A stretch of 64,000 nt of DNA from JARBAU01 sp040414675 (lineage in GTDB: Archaea; Thermoproteota; Nitrososphaeria; Nitrososphaerales; Nitrososphaeraceae). The DNA is taken from NCBI GenBank assembly GCA_040414675.1, contig JBEDUN010000031.1, positions 1-64,000 on the forward strand, read 5' to 3'. Below, in pieces: positions 53,041 through 62,948 of the stretch. How positions within the stretch are numbered: the stretch's first letter is position 1; each line of letters begins with the position of its first letter. The notes under the pieces are model-generated. The model did no database searches, was not told the DNA's origin, and was given only the letters and a program-made list of their open reading frames with translations. A program made the position numbers and the translations under genes.

Positions 53041-53780
53041 TGTTCTTCTCTTATCTCCTCAGATTCGCTACCAAAATATTTCTTCATCAAAGCCAATCTT
53101 TGGATTTCATAAATTGACTTGCAGCCATTTAATGCTTTATCCAGACATTCATTAAATTGTTCACTACTTAAAATGCCGTCCAGTTGCAATAGTGTAATTT
53201 GATTCAAATGGGGTAAATATGCAACTGGCATGTCCGCACCACCTTCCTTATCTTCTGTGTCGTTTATATCAAGTACAATCCTTTCGTCAACTTTGCCCGC
53301 TGCACAAGCAGTTACGATATCTCTCATATTTATTCCAGCGTCTGCAAGAGCAACGGAAGCAGCTGTTATCCCAGCGCACCTAGATCCGCCATCAGCTTGC
53401 AAGACTTCAACGAATACATCTATAGCTGCTCTAGGATAATCTGCTAGCATTAGTGCAGGTTCAAGAGATTCCCTGATCACCTTTGAGATTTCAACTTCTC
53501 TTCTAGATGGTGCTGGATTTTTTCGTGTGTCAGTAGAGAATGGAGACATGTGGTATCTACATCTCAGTACGCATCGATCAGGCAATGCCATGTGTTTCGG
53601 ATGCACCTCCCTTGGGCCATATACTGCAACTATGATTTTGTTATTGCCAAACTCAATATAGGCTGAACCGTCTGCGTTTTTTACAACTCCCACCTCAATC
53701 TTTATCTTACGTAATTCATCGGCAGTTCGGCCATCCGTTCGTATTCCTTTCTCGTCAATAAGATTTCTTGTTTGGGTCAT
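53037..53780 (-). CDS. rrp41: exosome catalytic subunit Rrp41
   Basis: 247 residues of the active RNase PH subunit. RTDGRTADELRKIKIEVGVV, YGPREVHPKHMALPDRCVLR and LQADGGSRCAGITAASVALA are the family signatures, and the catalytic acids are in INDTEDKEGGADMPVA. It degrades RNA 3' to 5' with phosphate and can add A-rich tails. Overlaps rrp4 and rrp42 by four bases each. Confidence 0.95.
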   Translation of the reverse strand: MTQTRNLIDEKGIRTDGRTADELRKIKIEVGVVKNADGSAYIEFGNNKIIVAVYGPREVHPKHMALPDRCVLRCRYHMSPFSTDTRKNPAPSRREVEISKVIRESLEPALMLADYPRAAIDVFVEVLQADGGSRCAGITAASVALADAGINMRDIVTACAAGKVDERIVLDINDTEDKEGGADMPVAYLPHLNQITLLQLDGILSSEQFNECLDKALNGCKSIYEIQRLALMKKYFGSESEEIREEQ

Positions 53781-54553
53781 TGACCTATCTCCATTTCTGA
53801 TTCAGATCCCTCGACTTTCAAATTGGAATCTTTCTGGTTCTCAGGTAGTTGATTGACTTGGACATCTGTCTGAGGGCCGTCAGACACGTTAAGCAATGTT
53901 TTTATCCTCTGGGTTAAATTTGACATATGTGCTTCTTCTTCCACCATTTTGATAGCCCTTATGGCTAATTGGGTCCCATCTAAACGCTTACCTGTGACGA
54001 CGATTATTCCGTTTTGACCAATCATGATTCTAGTTTGTGTTGCTTGTTCGATAGTTTGAATCATTGAACCACGTTTCCCTATAAGCCTAGGAACTCGTGT
54101 CGCAGATATTTTAAGCAATTCGCCTCGAGGGATTTTTCCTAAATCTTTGTCTTGAACGGTTAGCATTGGATCTCTTGTTCGATCAAACGCAACAATCCGC
54201 GCTGTAATGAGATCTCCTGTAGCCAGTTGTCTATTCATATCGTCTCGTGCAGGGGAAAAATCTCTGCCAAAAATATCTTGAGCAGGGAGATGAGCCGAGA
54301 AGCATGAATTTATATCAACTTCCCAAGATAGCGAAGAATGATCTGTTATCTTTCCTATAACTATATCATTCACTCTAGGGATGTAGACGCCGGATAATGG
54401 TATGACTTTGATTCCGTCCCTTCCCGTTTCTGCGATACCTATTCTAGTCGCAACAACAGAATTGCCAGTCCTCATCACATTCATCAAAGGCCTAAAGTTA
54501 CCCTCTATAATTTTATCGCCAGGAATCACATATTTTCTCTTGATCTCCTGCAT
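53777..54553 (-). CDS. rrp4: exosome cap subunit Rrp4
   Basis: 258 residues: N-terminal domain (KYVIPGDKIIEGNFRPLMNV), an S1 domain (VNDIVIGKITDHSSLSWEVD) and a KH domain with LIGKRGSMIQTIEQATQTRI. The last 45 residues are an acidic, asparagine/glutamine-rich tail. Rrp4 caps the ring and favours poly(A). Second gene of the operon after SBDS. Confidence 0.95.
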   Translation of the reverse strand: MQEIKRKYVIPGDKIIEGNFRPLMNVMRTGNSVVATRIGIAETGRDGIKVIPLSGVYIPRVNDIVIGKITDHSSLSWEVDINSCFSAHLPAQDIFGRDFSPARDDMNRQLATGDLITARIVAFDRTRDPMLTVQDKDLGKIPRGELLKISATRVPRLIGKRGSMIQTIEQATQTRIMIGQNGIIVVTGKRLDGTQLAIRAIKMVEEEAHMSNLTQRIKTLLNVSDGPQTDVQVNQLPENQKDSNLKVEGSESEMEIGQ

Positions 54554-54668
54554 TATGCTAATTGGTCACCCCTTCATCGTTAGGTTGATGTAAAATGAAT
54601 CTTTCCATTCTCTTCATTTGGTCTACCAGGATGGGACTTATATGTTAAGTGCATGGGTAGCACCTTCG

Positions 54669-55361
54669 CTATTGTTCAGATATCAATGCAGTCCCTTTGG
54701 TTATAGATCCTATCCTATCTAATATCTCCCCTTTCATCCCAGCATTGGTTTCTACAAGTATCCTAAGCGAACCGTCAGCAAGCCATTGCTCCCCTTTAAG
54801 ACTGCCGGTATTTTTTAGTGCGGTATATGACTGGACTGCACAAGCGGAGGGAATTGTAATCGTCAAAGTAACATTTTCAGATTTAAGAGGCAAGATCTTT
54901 CTTATGGCATCAACTACGCCCTTTACTTGGTCTTCAGCTCTCTTGTTTGGATCGATTACAATTCTTACTTCGCTCATAGCACTAGATATTCGAAGAATAG
55001 GATGTGGTAAATGAGTCCTTGGATCAACAAAATTCTTATTAATATACTGAACAATCTGTTTTTTCTTTTCGTCTGTCATTCTTCTGCGCTGCTCAGTTGT
55101 AAGACTGTGTTCTCCACGAAGAAGTATTTGTCTAGCTATTTCCATTGTATCTGTAGTTTTGAAATATTTTGAAAGCTTATCGTTACCCGCTCTAGAGCCT
55201 TTGTTTGCATCAGTATAGATTTCATCAGAAACTAGGACACTAGAAAGATCATGTTTTTTGCCTAGCTTAAACTCAAGGGCTGGATCGGGCCTAACCAATA
55301 TTTCGAATTTATTATTTCCAATAATAAGTCGAACTACACTAAACTTAGTTTCTGGCACCAA
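54669..55361 (-). CDS. sdo1: SBDS (Sdo1) ribosome maturation protein
   Basis: 230 residues in three domains. FYSH-like part: VRLIIGNNKFEILVRPDPAL and LVSDEIYTDANKGSRAG. Middle helical part: RGEHSLTTEQRRRMTDEKKK. C-terminal ferredoxin-like part: VIDPNKRAEDQVKGVVDAIR. SBDS releases the anti-association factor from new large subunits. It heads the exosome operon. The start is a TTG or the following GTG, matching the predicted leaderless transcription start. Confidence 0.95.
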   Translation of the reverse strand: MVPETKFSVVRLIIGNNKFEILVRPDPALEFKLGKKHDLSSVLVSDEIYTDANKGSRAGNDKLSKYFKTTDTMEIARQILLRGEHSLTTEQRRRMTDEKKKQIVQYINKNFVDPRTHLPHPILRISSAMSEVRIVIDPNKRAEDQVKGVVDAIRKILPLKSENVTLTITIPSACAVQSYTALKNTGSLKGEQWLADGSLRILVETNAGMKGEILDRIGSITKGTALISEQ

Positions 55362-55383
55362 CTAATTAAATTTCAATCTAAAA

Positions 55384-55394
55384 TAAAAATATAT
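55384..55394 (-). promoter_or_regulatory. TATA box of the SBDS-exosome operon
   Basis: On the minus strand ATATATTTTTA is centred about 27 bases before 55362, so the transcript would begin at the SBDS start codon (55361). This supports a leaderless operon message. Confidence 0.5.
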
Positions 55395-55464
55395 ACGCAG
55401 AATCTTGTCCTATTTATAACGCTCAGAAAATCAGGCTAACTTGATCAAAAAAGTATTAGGAGAA

Positions 55465-57003
55465 TCACTCCGTAACGTAAGCTCTTTCTCCATGTTGAGT
55501 CAAATCTAATCCTATTTCCTCCTCCTTTGGAGTAACTCTTATACCGCCAGGCCATACGACGTCCATGACTTTGATTATGACTGCAGTGATGCCCATAGCC
55601 CAGGCGAGAGCTGCAAACGCACCTATTGCATTATTCAAAAACTGTTGGGGATTTCCAAATGCTAAGCCGTTGGCGATCGGTGTATACATCTTTTGGGCAA
55701 AGATTCCAGTAAGTAAAGCCCCAACTAGACCTCCCATTCCATGTACGCCCCATGTATCAAGTGCGTCATCCCATTTGCGTTTGTTCTTAAACATGACCGC
55801 GGCGTAACAAACGATGGATGCAACAATTCCAATAACGATGGATGCCATAGGTCCTACATAACCTGATGCAGGAGTAATAGCTACCAAGCCCGCCACTGCT
55901 CCAGATGCCGCACCCACAGTTGACGCTCTGCCCGTGTGGGCCCAAGAAATTAACATCCATGTCACTGCGGCCATAGCGGTCGCTATCTGTGTTGCGACGA
56001 ATGCACTTGTAGCATTTGTTCCTGCCCATGCTGCTGAACCAGCATTGAATCCGAACCATCCAAACCATAGCAAAGCTGCACCCAAGACTATTAGTGTCAA
56101 GTTGTGAGGCTCCATTGGAATTTTTCCATACCCAAGCCTTCTACCTAACATAATTGCTATTACAAGTCCAGACCAGCCTGAAGTAATATGAATCACTGTT
56201 CCTCCGGCAAAGTCCAATGAGGGAAGTGCGCCACTCCATCCTACGTGCGTGCCACCAGATCCAAGTGACCATGTCCAGTGCGCTGCGAAATCGTACACGA
56301 ATGTGGCCCAGAGTACAATAAAGACCAAAAATGCACTCCATTTCATTCTTTCAGCAAGAGCGGCAACGATAAGCGCAGGAGTAATAATAGCAAACATCAT
56401 TTGGAATATCATGTAAGTTTGATGAGGTATGGTCGGTCCTGCGAGTCCTCCATACACATCCGATGGTACATCATGCAACACGTTTTGTAAACCAACCCAA
56501 GCAAAATTTCCTATGAATCCATTACCCATTGCATCTGGCCCGAAAGCTAAACTATATCCCCATAAGACCCATTGTATTCCGATCACTCCAGTGGCTATGA
56601 ACACCATATGAAGTGTGTTTACAGCATTTTTCTGTCTAGAGAGACCAGAATAGAATATTGCTAATCCACCTGGAGTCATAATCAATACAAGTGCCGAAGC
56701 AGCCAACATCCATGCGTTGTCTCCTTCGTTTATATCGCAAGGTGTCAGGTTTCCGCTCTTGTCAACTAACAATGGCTTAGTTTTGTCTCCATTAGGTGTC
56801 TCAGGACTCACCCCCTCATGTTTAAAACAACTGTATGGTACTGCAGGATTGGATTTTGTGTAGTTTTCTGTCCGTGGATATGCTGGTTGAGCCATAGCAT
56901 TACTAACTGTGCTAGTAGTCAATAATGTCATAAGGCCAACGAGAATGCCCACAAATAAAACTGCTGTTCCCATCGATTTCACATGCATTATAAGGCTTTC
57001 CAC
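55465..57003 (-). CDS. amt: ammonium transporter Amt
   Basis: 512 residues. An N-terminal signal peptide (GTAVLFVGILVGLMTLL...SNAMAQP) precedes an extracellular insert with two cysteines (Cys59, Cys88) that could form a disulphide. Eleven Amt helices follow. The signatures are LVLIMTPGGLAIFYSGLSRQ, DFAGGTVIHITSGWSGLVIA, LLWFGWFGFNAGSAAWAGTN and WGVHGMGGLVGALLTGIFAQ, with the twin pore histidines in VIHITS and VHGMGG. Ammonia oxidizers need it for ammonium uptake, and it is usually very highly expressed. It ends TQHGERAYVTE. No GlnB/GlnK gene is adjacent, although archaeal amt often pairs with one. Confidence 0.95.
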   Translation of the reverse strand: MESLIMHVKSMGTAVLFVGILVGLMTLLTTSTVSNAMAQPAYPRTENYTKSNPAVPYSCFKHEGVSPETPNGDKTKPLLVDKSGNLTPCDINEGDNAWMLAASALVLIMTPGGLAIFYSGLSRQKNAVNTLHMVFIATGVIGIQWVLWGYSLAFGPDAMGNGFIGNFAWVGLQNVLHDVPSDVYGGLAGPTIPHQTYMIFQMMFAIITPALIVAALAERMKWSAFLVFIVLWATFVYDFAAHWTWSLGSGGTHVGWSGALPSLDFAGGTVIHITSGWSGLVIAIMLGRRLGYGKIPMEPHNLTLIVLGAALLWFGWFGFNAGSAAWAGTNATSAFVATQIATAMAAVTWMLISWAHTGRASTVGAASGAVAGLVAITPASGYVGPMASIVIGIVASIVCYAAVMFKNKRKWDDALDTWGVHGMGGLVGALLTGIFAQKMYTPIANGLAFGNPQQFLNNAIGAFAALAWAMGITAVIIKVMDVVWPGGIRVTPKEEEIGLDLTQHGERAYVTE

Positions 57004-57337
57004 GTAGGAGGAAATATAAAAAATGTTATAACATAAAATCTCTTATTCCAAGAAGATGAATACTATCTGAATATTATAAAAGTATCTTGAAATTATTATT
57101 TTATGATATTATGGCAATGTCAATAGAATAGTTATTCGTAAATCCCAATCGGCTCGGCCATACAAGATTGTACAATATATTTTAGTAAACTCATCGGAGC
57201 CGCGGTTTACATATAAAGTTACCAAACTTTAATATCAATTAATGAATATCAAAAATTGGTATAATTGCAGAGTTTTCTATATAATCTATTTAACTATCGG
57301 TAGATATTTAATACGTACTATATACTACCATTAAAGC
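57004..57337. other. divergent promoter region amt/rpo3
   Basis: 334 very AT-rich bases between two highly expressed transcription units. Several TATA-like sequences point each way (for example TACTATATACTACC near 57318 before rpo3). No RNA gene seen, but a long amt leader is possible. Confidence 0.45.
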
Positions 57338-57994
57338 TTGACTTCCGCTTCTATCGAAATACTTGAAAATCACAATGAAAGGATAGTTCTAAAATTTACT
57401 AATGCACCCAGACAGTATGTAAATGCTTTAAGAAGAATATCTATAAGCGAAGTTCCGACTCTGGCCATAGATGATGTTGTAATTCTTGAAAACTCTTCTG
57501 TGATGCACGATGAGGCCTTAGCACACAGGTTGGGGCTTATCCCGCTACGAACCGACTTGCATAGATTTGTGCTTCCTACAAACTGTGATTGCAATAGTAC
57601 TTTAGGTTGCTCCAAATGCCGAGTGTTACTCTCGGTGGATTCAGAAGCCAACGATAAGACCAAGGTAGTCACATCAGGTGACCTTATATCTGAGGACGAG
57701 GTGGTCAAGCCTCTAAGCACGGAAATCCCAATTATTGTTCTTGCTCCCGCTCAAAAGCTAAAGTTTGAAGCATATGCAAGATTAGGCTTTGGAAAGGAGC
57801 ATGCAAAGTGGCAGCCTACCTCGGCATCAGTTGTCACGGATGGGAAAGATGAAAGTGAGTCCATCTTGACAGTGGAGACGAATGGAGCATTAACTGCCCA
57901 TGAAACTATCCAAGCTGCAATAGAAAAATTGGATTCAAAGATAAGAAAGTTTGATGAGGTTGTCAGGTCTTTGGATATATCTAAAAGACTTTGA
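57338..57994 (+). CDS. rpoD: RNA polymerase subunit Rpo3 (D)
   Basis: 218 residues. The alpha-like dimerization domain shows RQYVNALRRISISEVPTLAI and DEALAHRLGLIPLRTDLHRF. It has a cysteine-rich insert, NCDCNSTLGCSKCRV, where some archaea bind an Fe-S cluster. Four cysteines (81? region CDC, GC, KC) are present, so a cluster or zinc site is possible. Start is a TTG. First gene of the Rpo3-L18e-L13-S9 operon. Confidence 0.95.
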   Translation: MTSASIEILENHNERIVLKFTNAPRQYVNALRRISISEVPTLAIDDVVILENSSVMHDEALAHRLGLIPLRTDLHRFVLPTNCDCNSTLGCSKCRVLLSVDSEANDKTKVVTSGDLISEDEVVKPLSTEIPIIVLAPAQKLKFEAYARLGFGKEHAKWQPTSASVVTDGKDESESILTVETNGALTAHETIQAAIEKLDSKIRKFDEVVRSLDISKRL

Positions 57995-58020
57995 ATACAT
58001 TTATTTATGATTAACTACGA

Positions 58021-58389
58021 TTGACGACTTGGTCGCTTATGATTACTAAAAGTTTATCAAATGAGACTGTGTGGATTCTTCGCAAGGCTTTCAAAGTCGG
58101 CAAGGCGCCAATTTGGAAGCGTCTAGAGAGTGAACTTGCGAGTCCGAGAGCAAATAAAAGTGAAATTAACATCAGTAAGTTAGCACGTGTTACTAAGGAC
58201 GGCGAGACTATTGTCGTTCCTGGTAAGATTATTGGGTCTGGGAGAATTGATCATAAACTCACTGTATGTGCTTTTTCCGTGTCTCAGAAGGCTGCTAAAA
58301 AGCTAACTGATTCTGGTAGTAAGATCCTTACGATGGCAAATCTAACCGAATCCTTTCCCGAAGGTACAGGGGTCAGATTAATTGGCTGA
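58021..58389 (+). CDS. rpl18e: ribosomal protein eL18 (L18e)
   Basis: 122 residues, including ISKLARVTKDGETIVVPGKI and IGSGRIDHKLTVCAFSVSQK, standard for archaeal L18e. The ATG at 58039 (Met7) may be the real start instead of the TTG at 58021. It overlaps the L13 gene by eight bases. Confidence 0.95.
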   Translation: MTTWSLMITKSLSNETVWILRKAFKVGKAPIWKRLESELASPRANKSEINISKLARVTKDGETIVVPGKIIGSGRIDHKLTVCAFSVSQKAAKKLTDSGSKILTMANLTESFPEGTGVRLIG

Positions 58390-58861
58390 AAGAGAATCAG
58401 AGCCAAGTAATGCTAATCATTTCGTAAACATCGATGCTGCGAACTGTATCGCAGGTAGGCTTTGTTCCCGGGCGTCAAAAATATTGCTGCAAGGTAAAAT
58501 GGTTTCTATTGTAAATGCAGATAAAGCAATGTTATCTGGAAACAGGTTTGCTACCATTCAAGCGTACAAGAAAAATCTTGAAGTATCCTCTGCAACGAAT
58601 CCGATTCATGGACCCTTTCATCCTAGAAGACCCGATACAATATTATCTAGAATGGTCAGAGGAATGTTACCCAAACGGAAACCAAATGGAAAGGTAGCAC
58701 TGAAAAAATTAAGAGTTTACAATGGCATTCCAGAAAAATTGAAAAAAACCAATTTTGAAATTTTTGATAATTGTAAGATTACGAAATCACCATCTTACTA
58801 TATTACGATGGGTGAAGTAGCAAAAGAAATCGGATGGAAAGGAGGGCAAAGTAATGCATAA
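58382..58861 (+). CDS. rplM: ribosomal protein uL13
   Basis: 159 residues with INAANC-like FVNIDAANCIAGRLCSRASK and HPRRPDTILSRMVRGMLPKR, the archaeal L13 hallmark. TTG start. It overlaps the S9 gene by eight bases. Confidence 0.95.
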   Translation: MAERESEPSNANHFVNIDAANCIAGRLCSRASKILLQGKMVSIVNADKAMLSGNRFATIQAYKKNLEVSSATNPIHGPFHPRRPDTILSRMVRGMLPKRKPNGKVALKKLRVYNGIPEKLKKTNFEIFDNCKITKSPSYYITMGEVAKEIGWKGGQSNA

Positions 58862-59297
58862 AACGGATCTTTATCCTGGGCAAAGAAAATCTTGTCGTGC
58901 TACAGCAGCTATATCAAAAGGGAGCGGCCGAGTGAGGATAAACAATATTCCAGCAGAGCTGGTGGAACCAGAGGTTGCAAGAGAAGTATTATTAGTACCC
59001 CTAAATTTAATAGGAGATCTAAGGAACAAATTTGACATAAGTGTAAAGGTGCAAGGTGGAGGGTTCATGGGTCAGGCGTTTGCTAGCGCAGTCGCCATAT
59101 CCAGGGCGATTACTGGTGAAGCCAAAGGAGGCAAGGATCCTAAAGATCATCCGTTATCAAAGAGCGTTAGGGAGGAAATTCGCAAAAAAATAATCAGTTA
59201 TGATAGGCATTTCTTAGCTGGTGATCCAAGACAAACTGAATCAAAGAAATTTGGCGGCTCTGGAGCTAGGCGTAGGAAACAGAAATCTTATCGTTAG
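58854..59297 (+). CDS. rpsI: ribosomal protein uS9
   Basis: 147 residues. GQRKSCRATAAISKGSGRVR, VKVQGGGFMGQAFASAVAIS and the C-terminal GGSGARRRKQKSYR (tail reaching the P-site) identify S9. In many archaea rpoN and rpoK follow here; in this window they do not. Confidence 0.95.
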   Translation: MHKTDLYPGQRKSCRATAAISKGSGRVRINNIPAELVEPEVAREVLLVPLNLIGDLRNKFDISVKVQGGGFMGQAFASAVAISRAITGEAKGGKDPKDHPLSKSVREEIRKKIISYDRHFLAGDPRQTESKKFGGSGARRRKQKSYR

Positions 59298-59791
59298 TAA
59301 CAATGATATTTTCTGGGTCATTTTTACCCAAATCTTTCTTTAGTAGTTTTATGATGTAACCCAGTAGCATAAATTTATTTTATAGTACTTTAGACAATAA
59401 TAACTTGACCCACAGTGCTGTTTTCACTGGTTCGAATTTTGGTTTGCAAAAGACCCAGCAAATTTCGGAAGAAATATCATGAGCGTCTGGAAATACTATA
59501 GATGATAATCTGATTCGTTGTATTTTGTTTCGAATATGCATATAATCACCTTTTTTGTCAATTAAAAATTCCTATATCAATAAATCTAAATCCAGATCGT
59601 ACATGGTCGTAATCTTTTCCAAATTTCAAACCTTGTCTTCGGAAATAATTTATACAAATATGACTTGGATCACCTATATGCATCTAGTTATCGTCTATGT
59701 TGTATGATCAAACAGACCGATTGACATTTTTTTACACAGTTCATGATATAAATGTCAAGATATATATATTTGGATGACATTATTCTAAATA
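59298..59791. other. intergenic region after the S9 operon
   Basis: A short hairpin (TGGGT, seven bases, ACCCA at about 59316-59332) followed by a T-rich run may end the ribosomal operon. The rest is AT-rich, with the HtrA promoter at its end. No Rpo10 or Rpo6 gene is present. Confidence 0.4.
59761..59770 (+). promoter_or_regulatory. TATA box of the HtrA gene
   Basis: TATATATATT is centred 26-27 bases before the ATG at 59792, which predicts a leaderless transcript beginning at or one base before the start codon. Confidence 0.6.
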
Positions 59792-61084
59792 ATGAACCGA
59801 AGTATACAAGCAGTTATGATCCTCACTCTTTTGGTGATATCAGGAATTGCAGCGGTAGTATTGATATCACATTATAAAGAAGCGGAAGCACAGACACAAG
59901 CAAGCGAAAACCAAACTAACGGTCAAATAAATAATGCCGTACAACAGCAATCTCCTTCAGCTCTAGTAGACATCTTTAAGCGAGTTGAAAATTCCGTAGT
60001 ACAGGTAACGACTACTAGAAGCGATCCTACTCAACTCGTAATACTAAATGGCGTGCCGTCGACGGGACGAAATACTGCCTTAGGATCCGGATTTGTACTT
60101 GACAAACAAGGGCATATTCTAACCAATAATCATGTAGTGGATGGGGCAACTAAGGCTGATATCACTTTCGTTGATGGGAATACATATTCAGCTAAGGTCG
60201 TTGGAAGAGATCCCTTTGGTGATCTTGCAGTATTACAAATAACAGATAACTTTTCAGATGAGAAGCTATTCCCATTACCTATAGTAAACTCCTCTGGAGT
60301 ACAGGTTGGAGAGCAGCTCATAGCTATTGGGAATCCATTTGGCTTAAGTGCAAGTATGACTACTGGTATAGTCAGTCAGATTGGCAGACTGTTACCTGAT
60401 AGCCAGACTAGTTATGCTATTCCGAATACCATTCAAACTGATGCAGCAATCAATCCTGGAAATTCCGGCGGACCACTACTTAACATGAAGGGACAGGTAA
60501 TAGGGATGAACACTGCAATATTTTCTAGTACTGGAGCTTACTCAGGAGTAGGTTTTGCCATTCCATCAGAAAGCATAATTCGCGAATTGTCATCGCTGAT
60601 TAGTACTGGTACATACGAACATCCCTGGTTGGGGTTAGCAGGTGGCAAGATCCCTACCAGCTTGATAAGAAATCTGGGTTTATCTCCTAATTCTAAAGGA
60701 GTCTTTGTAACTTCTGTGCAAGATGGCGGACCGGCTGCAAAAGCTGGCTTGAAAGGTATAGTTCAAGATGACAATGGAGTTATCACAAATATTGGTGATG
60801 TAATAACTGCAATTGATAATCATCCTGTTCGACAAATTGACGATATTATAAACTATATAGAGCAGCACAAGAAAATAGGTGATGATGTAAAATTAACCGT
60901 GGAGAGAAGCGACACGAACATGGATCTTTCAGTCCATCTAGAACAGCGCCCTACTACCCAGACAGCATCAGTGTCTCAAGACTCTTCATCTCGACCTCAA
61001 CTGCCATTCGGCCTGGGTCCCATGCCACAGCTACCAAAAATCCCCGGATTTCCAGATCTTAAACTGCCTCCGTTACTTCCATAA
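59792..61084 (+). CDS. HtrA/DegP-like secreted serine protease with PDZ domain
   Basis: 430 residues. An N-terminal anchor (AVMILTLLVISGIAAVVLI) leads to a trypsin-like domain with His114 (TNNHVV), Asp144 (DPFGDLAVLQ) and Ser225 (NPGNSGGPLL). A PDZ domain follows (about 275-390, GVFVTSVQDGGPAAKAGLKG). The last 40 residues are proline-rich. The protein faces outward and would remove or refold damaged envelope proteins. All catalytic residues are intact. Confidence 0.95.
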   Translation: MNRSIQAVMILTLLVISGIAAVVLISHYKEAEAQTQASENQTNGQINNAVQQQSPSALVDIFKRVENSVVQVTTTRSDPTQLVILNGVPSTGRNTALGSGFVLDKQGHILTNNHVVDGATKADITFVDGNTYSAKVVGRDPFGDLAVLQITDNFSDEKLFPLPIVNSSGVQVGEQLIAIGNPFGLSASMTTGIVSQIGRLLPDSQTSYAIPNTIQTDAAINPGNSGGPLLNMKGQVIGMNTAIFSSTGAYSGVGFAIPSESIIRELSSLISTGTYEHPWLGLAGGKIPTSLIRNLGLSPNSKGVFVTSVQDGGPAAKAGLKGIVQDDNGVITNIGDVITAIDNHPVRQIDDIINYIEQHKKIGDDVKLTVERSDTNMDLSVHLEQRPTTQTASVSQDSSSRPQLPFGLGPMPQLPKIPGFPDLKLPPLLP

Positions 61085-61898
61085 TTTTTTTTGATAAATT
61101 ACTACGATGCTTTAATGGGGGTTGTCCAGTCCAGATAGGTGCCCAACGGTACATCAGAGATAAATCAGTGTTTCACTTTCGAGTATTCTAAGATTAATTT
61201 TCTACTAGGCGTTCTTATTACTTATTGCGAATCTAGAAATCTACTTGTTTTAGATAATCTAAAATAAGTTTGTAGTTGTTGCATAATCATAAGGCATTTT
61301 TGATTTCATATATTAAATTGTTAAACAATTCTTAACTAAATGTATCTAGTCTTTTAGTCTTTTAATCATGTCAAAACTTGTACGACCATCAAGTTGATTA
61401 AATTGCCCAATTTTAATGTCATTTTGAGCTAGCTTCATATATTACTGGTACACAAATGAGTACCATTTTCAATCATAAAACATTCAGGTTACTGATATTA
61501 GAGATAGAGCAATGCTCCAAGTTGTTCGGACAAAATCATTCCCTCACAATTATTCTTTCCTTAAAGACATGACGTTCTAGAGTAAAATTTTACTTCAATT
61601 TGGTGGTCTTTTTGGGCATTGAATTGAAGGTTCCTAATGGTAGATAAATTTCCATGCAAGTGCTGAAGGGACACTAACCTACCTTTATTACGAATTTTAC
61701 TAATGAGTATATTTTCAATAGAATTATTGATGACACATCATATATTTCCTTTAAGTTGTACGTATGAACATCTCATCACCACAATGTCGTGTTTTATTAT
61801 TTGATCAACTTACAACATACAAATGGAGAAAGTGTCTTCTTGTAGGGCAGAGATAAAAAATCTACATTGATATAGCCGTTAGCGAGAGTTTAACGTTA
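61085..61898. other. long intergenic stretch between htrA and cbf5
   Basis: 814 AT-rich bases. The only clear structure is a 25-base inverted repeat (61244-61268). No open frame or RNA gene is convincing. Confidence 0.5.
61244..61268. repeat. 25-base inverted repeat
   Basis: Arms CTTGTTTTAGAT and ATCTAAAATAAG around a single A, with one mismatched pair. It lies 160 bases after htrA and could be a terminator-like hairpin or a symmetric operator. Confidence 0.45.
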
Positions 61899-62948
61899 GT
61901 GGCCTTGACAGAAAACAAATTTCCTCTGATACAACTTAATAATCTGGAGAGGTTTGATGATGATACTACTAGCGAAAAAAATGGCTATTATCCTTACGAA
62001 AGGCCAGTGAATGAGCTACTCCAGTATGGTGTAATATTACTAGATAAGCCCCCTGGTCCTACCAGCCATGAGGTTATCGCTTGGATAAAGAAGTTGCTAA
62101 GTATTGAAAAAGCAGGACATAGTGGCACATTAGATCCTGGTACTACTGGCCTTCTACCGATCGGTTTGGGCGAGGGAACAAAGGCGTTATCTGTACTACT
62201 TATAGGCCCAAAGGAATACTATGCTATTGCACGCTTACATGCACATGTTCATGCAGACAAATTGAACAATATTATGAAGGAGTTTGTTGGGGAGATTTAT
62301 CAGAGACCACCCCAGAGATCTTCTGTCAGACGCTCAACTCGTGTTAGAACAATTTATGAATTAGAGGTTGTTGAGCAGTTCGATCGACTTGTACTAATGA
62401 GAATTGTTTGTCAAGCGGGTACTTATATTCGAAAAATAATTTATGATATCGGCGAAATATTAAGTCCTGGGGCCACCATGATAGAGCTACGCAGAACTAG
62501 GGTGAGTAATTTTTCAGAAAATAAGGATAATTTTACAAAGTTGCATGATCTCTCTGACGCGATTCAGGTCTACAGGGAGAAAAACGATGAAAATAAGCTT
62601 AGAGGGATTATTAGACCAGTAGAAGTGTGTCTTGATTTAATTCCAGCTGTTATGATTCGGGATACAGCCATCGATGCCCTGTGTCATGGTGCCCAGCTTG
62701 CGGTTCCAGGTGTCATAGCTGCTACTAAAGGTCTTAAAGAACATGAACTTGTTGGTGTTTATACCATAAAGGGGGAAATAGTGGGATTAGCAGAAGCCGC
62801 CATGTCAAGTGACGATATCAAGGAAAGTATAAAGGGAATTGCATTTCATATGCGAAGAATTATCATGAAACCCGGGACTTATCCGAAGGCCTGGCGCTCA
62901 AACGCAAGTGTTATAGCTAGTGACATGCCTACTAATACTAAAACATGA
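61899..62948 (+). CDS. cbf5: tRNA/rRNA pseudouridine synthase Cbf5 (TruB family)
   Basis: 349 residues from a GTG. GVILLDKPPGPTSHEVIAWI and GHSGTLDPGTTGLLPIGLG hold the catalytic aspartate, Asp79. GTYIRKIIYDIGEIL and a C-terminal PUA domain (from about 255) follow. Cbf5 makes pseudouridines as the core of H/ACA RNPs, with Nop10, Gar1 and L7Ae, and can make tRNA U55 alone. Length and domains are standard. Confidence 0.95.
   Translation: MALTENKFPLIQLNNLERFDDDTTSEKNGYYPYERPVNELLQYGVILLDKPPGPTSHEVIAWIKKLLSIEKAGHSGTLDPGTTGLLPIGLGEGTKALSVLLIGPKEYYAIARLHAHVHADKLNNIMKEFVGEIYQRPPQRSSVRRSTRVRTIYELEVVEQFDRLVLMRIVCQAGTYIRKIIYDIGEILSPGATMIELRRTRVSNFSENKDNFTKLHDLSDAIQVYREKNDENKLRGIIRPVEVCLDLIPAVMIRDTAIDALCHGAQLAVPGVIAATKGLKEHELVGVYTIKGEIVGLAEAAMSSDDIKESIKGIAFHMRRIIMKPGTYPKAWRSNASVIASDMPTNTKT

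Noticed and set aside
59430..59450. TTCGAA-containing sequence that looks like a T-loop
   Set aside because: No flanking stems and no cloverleaf can be formed around it.
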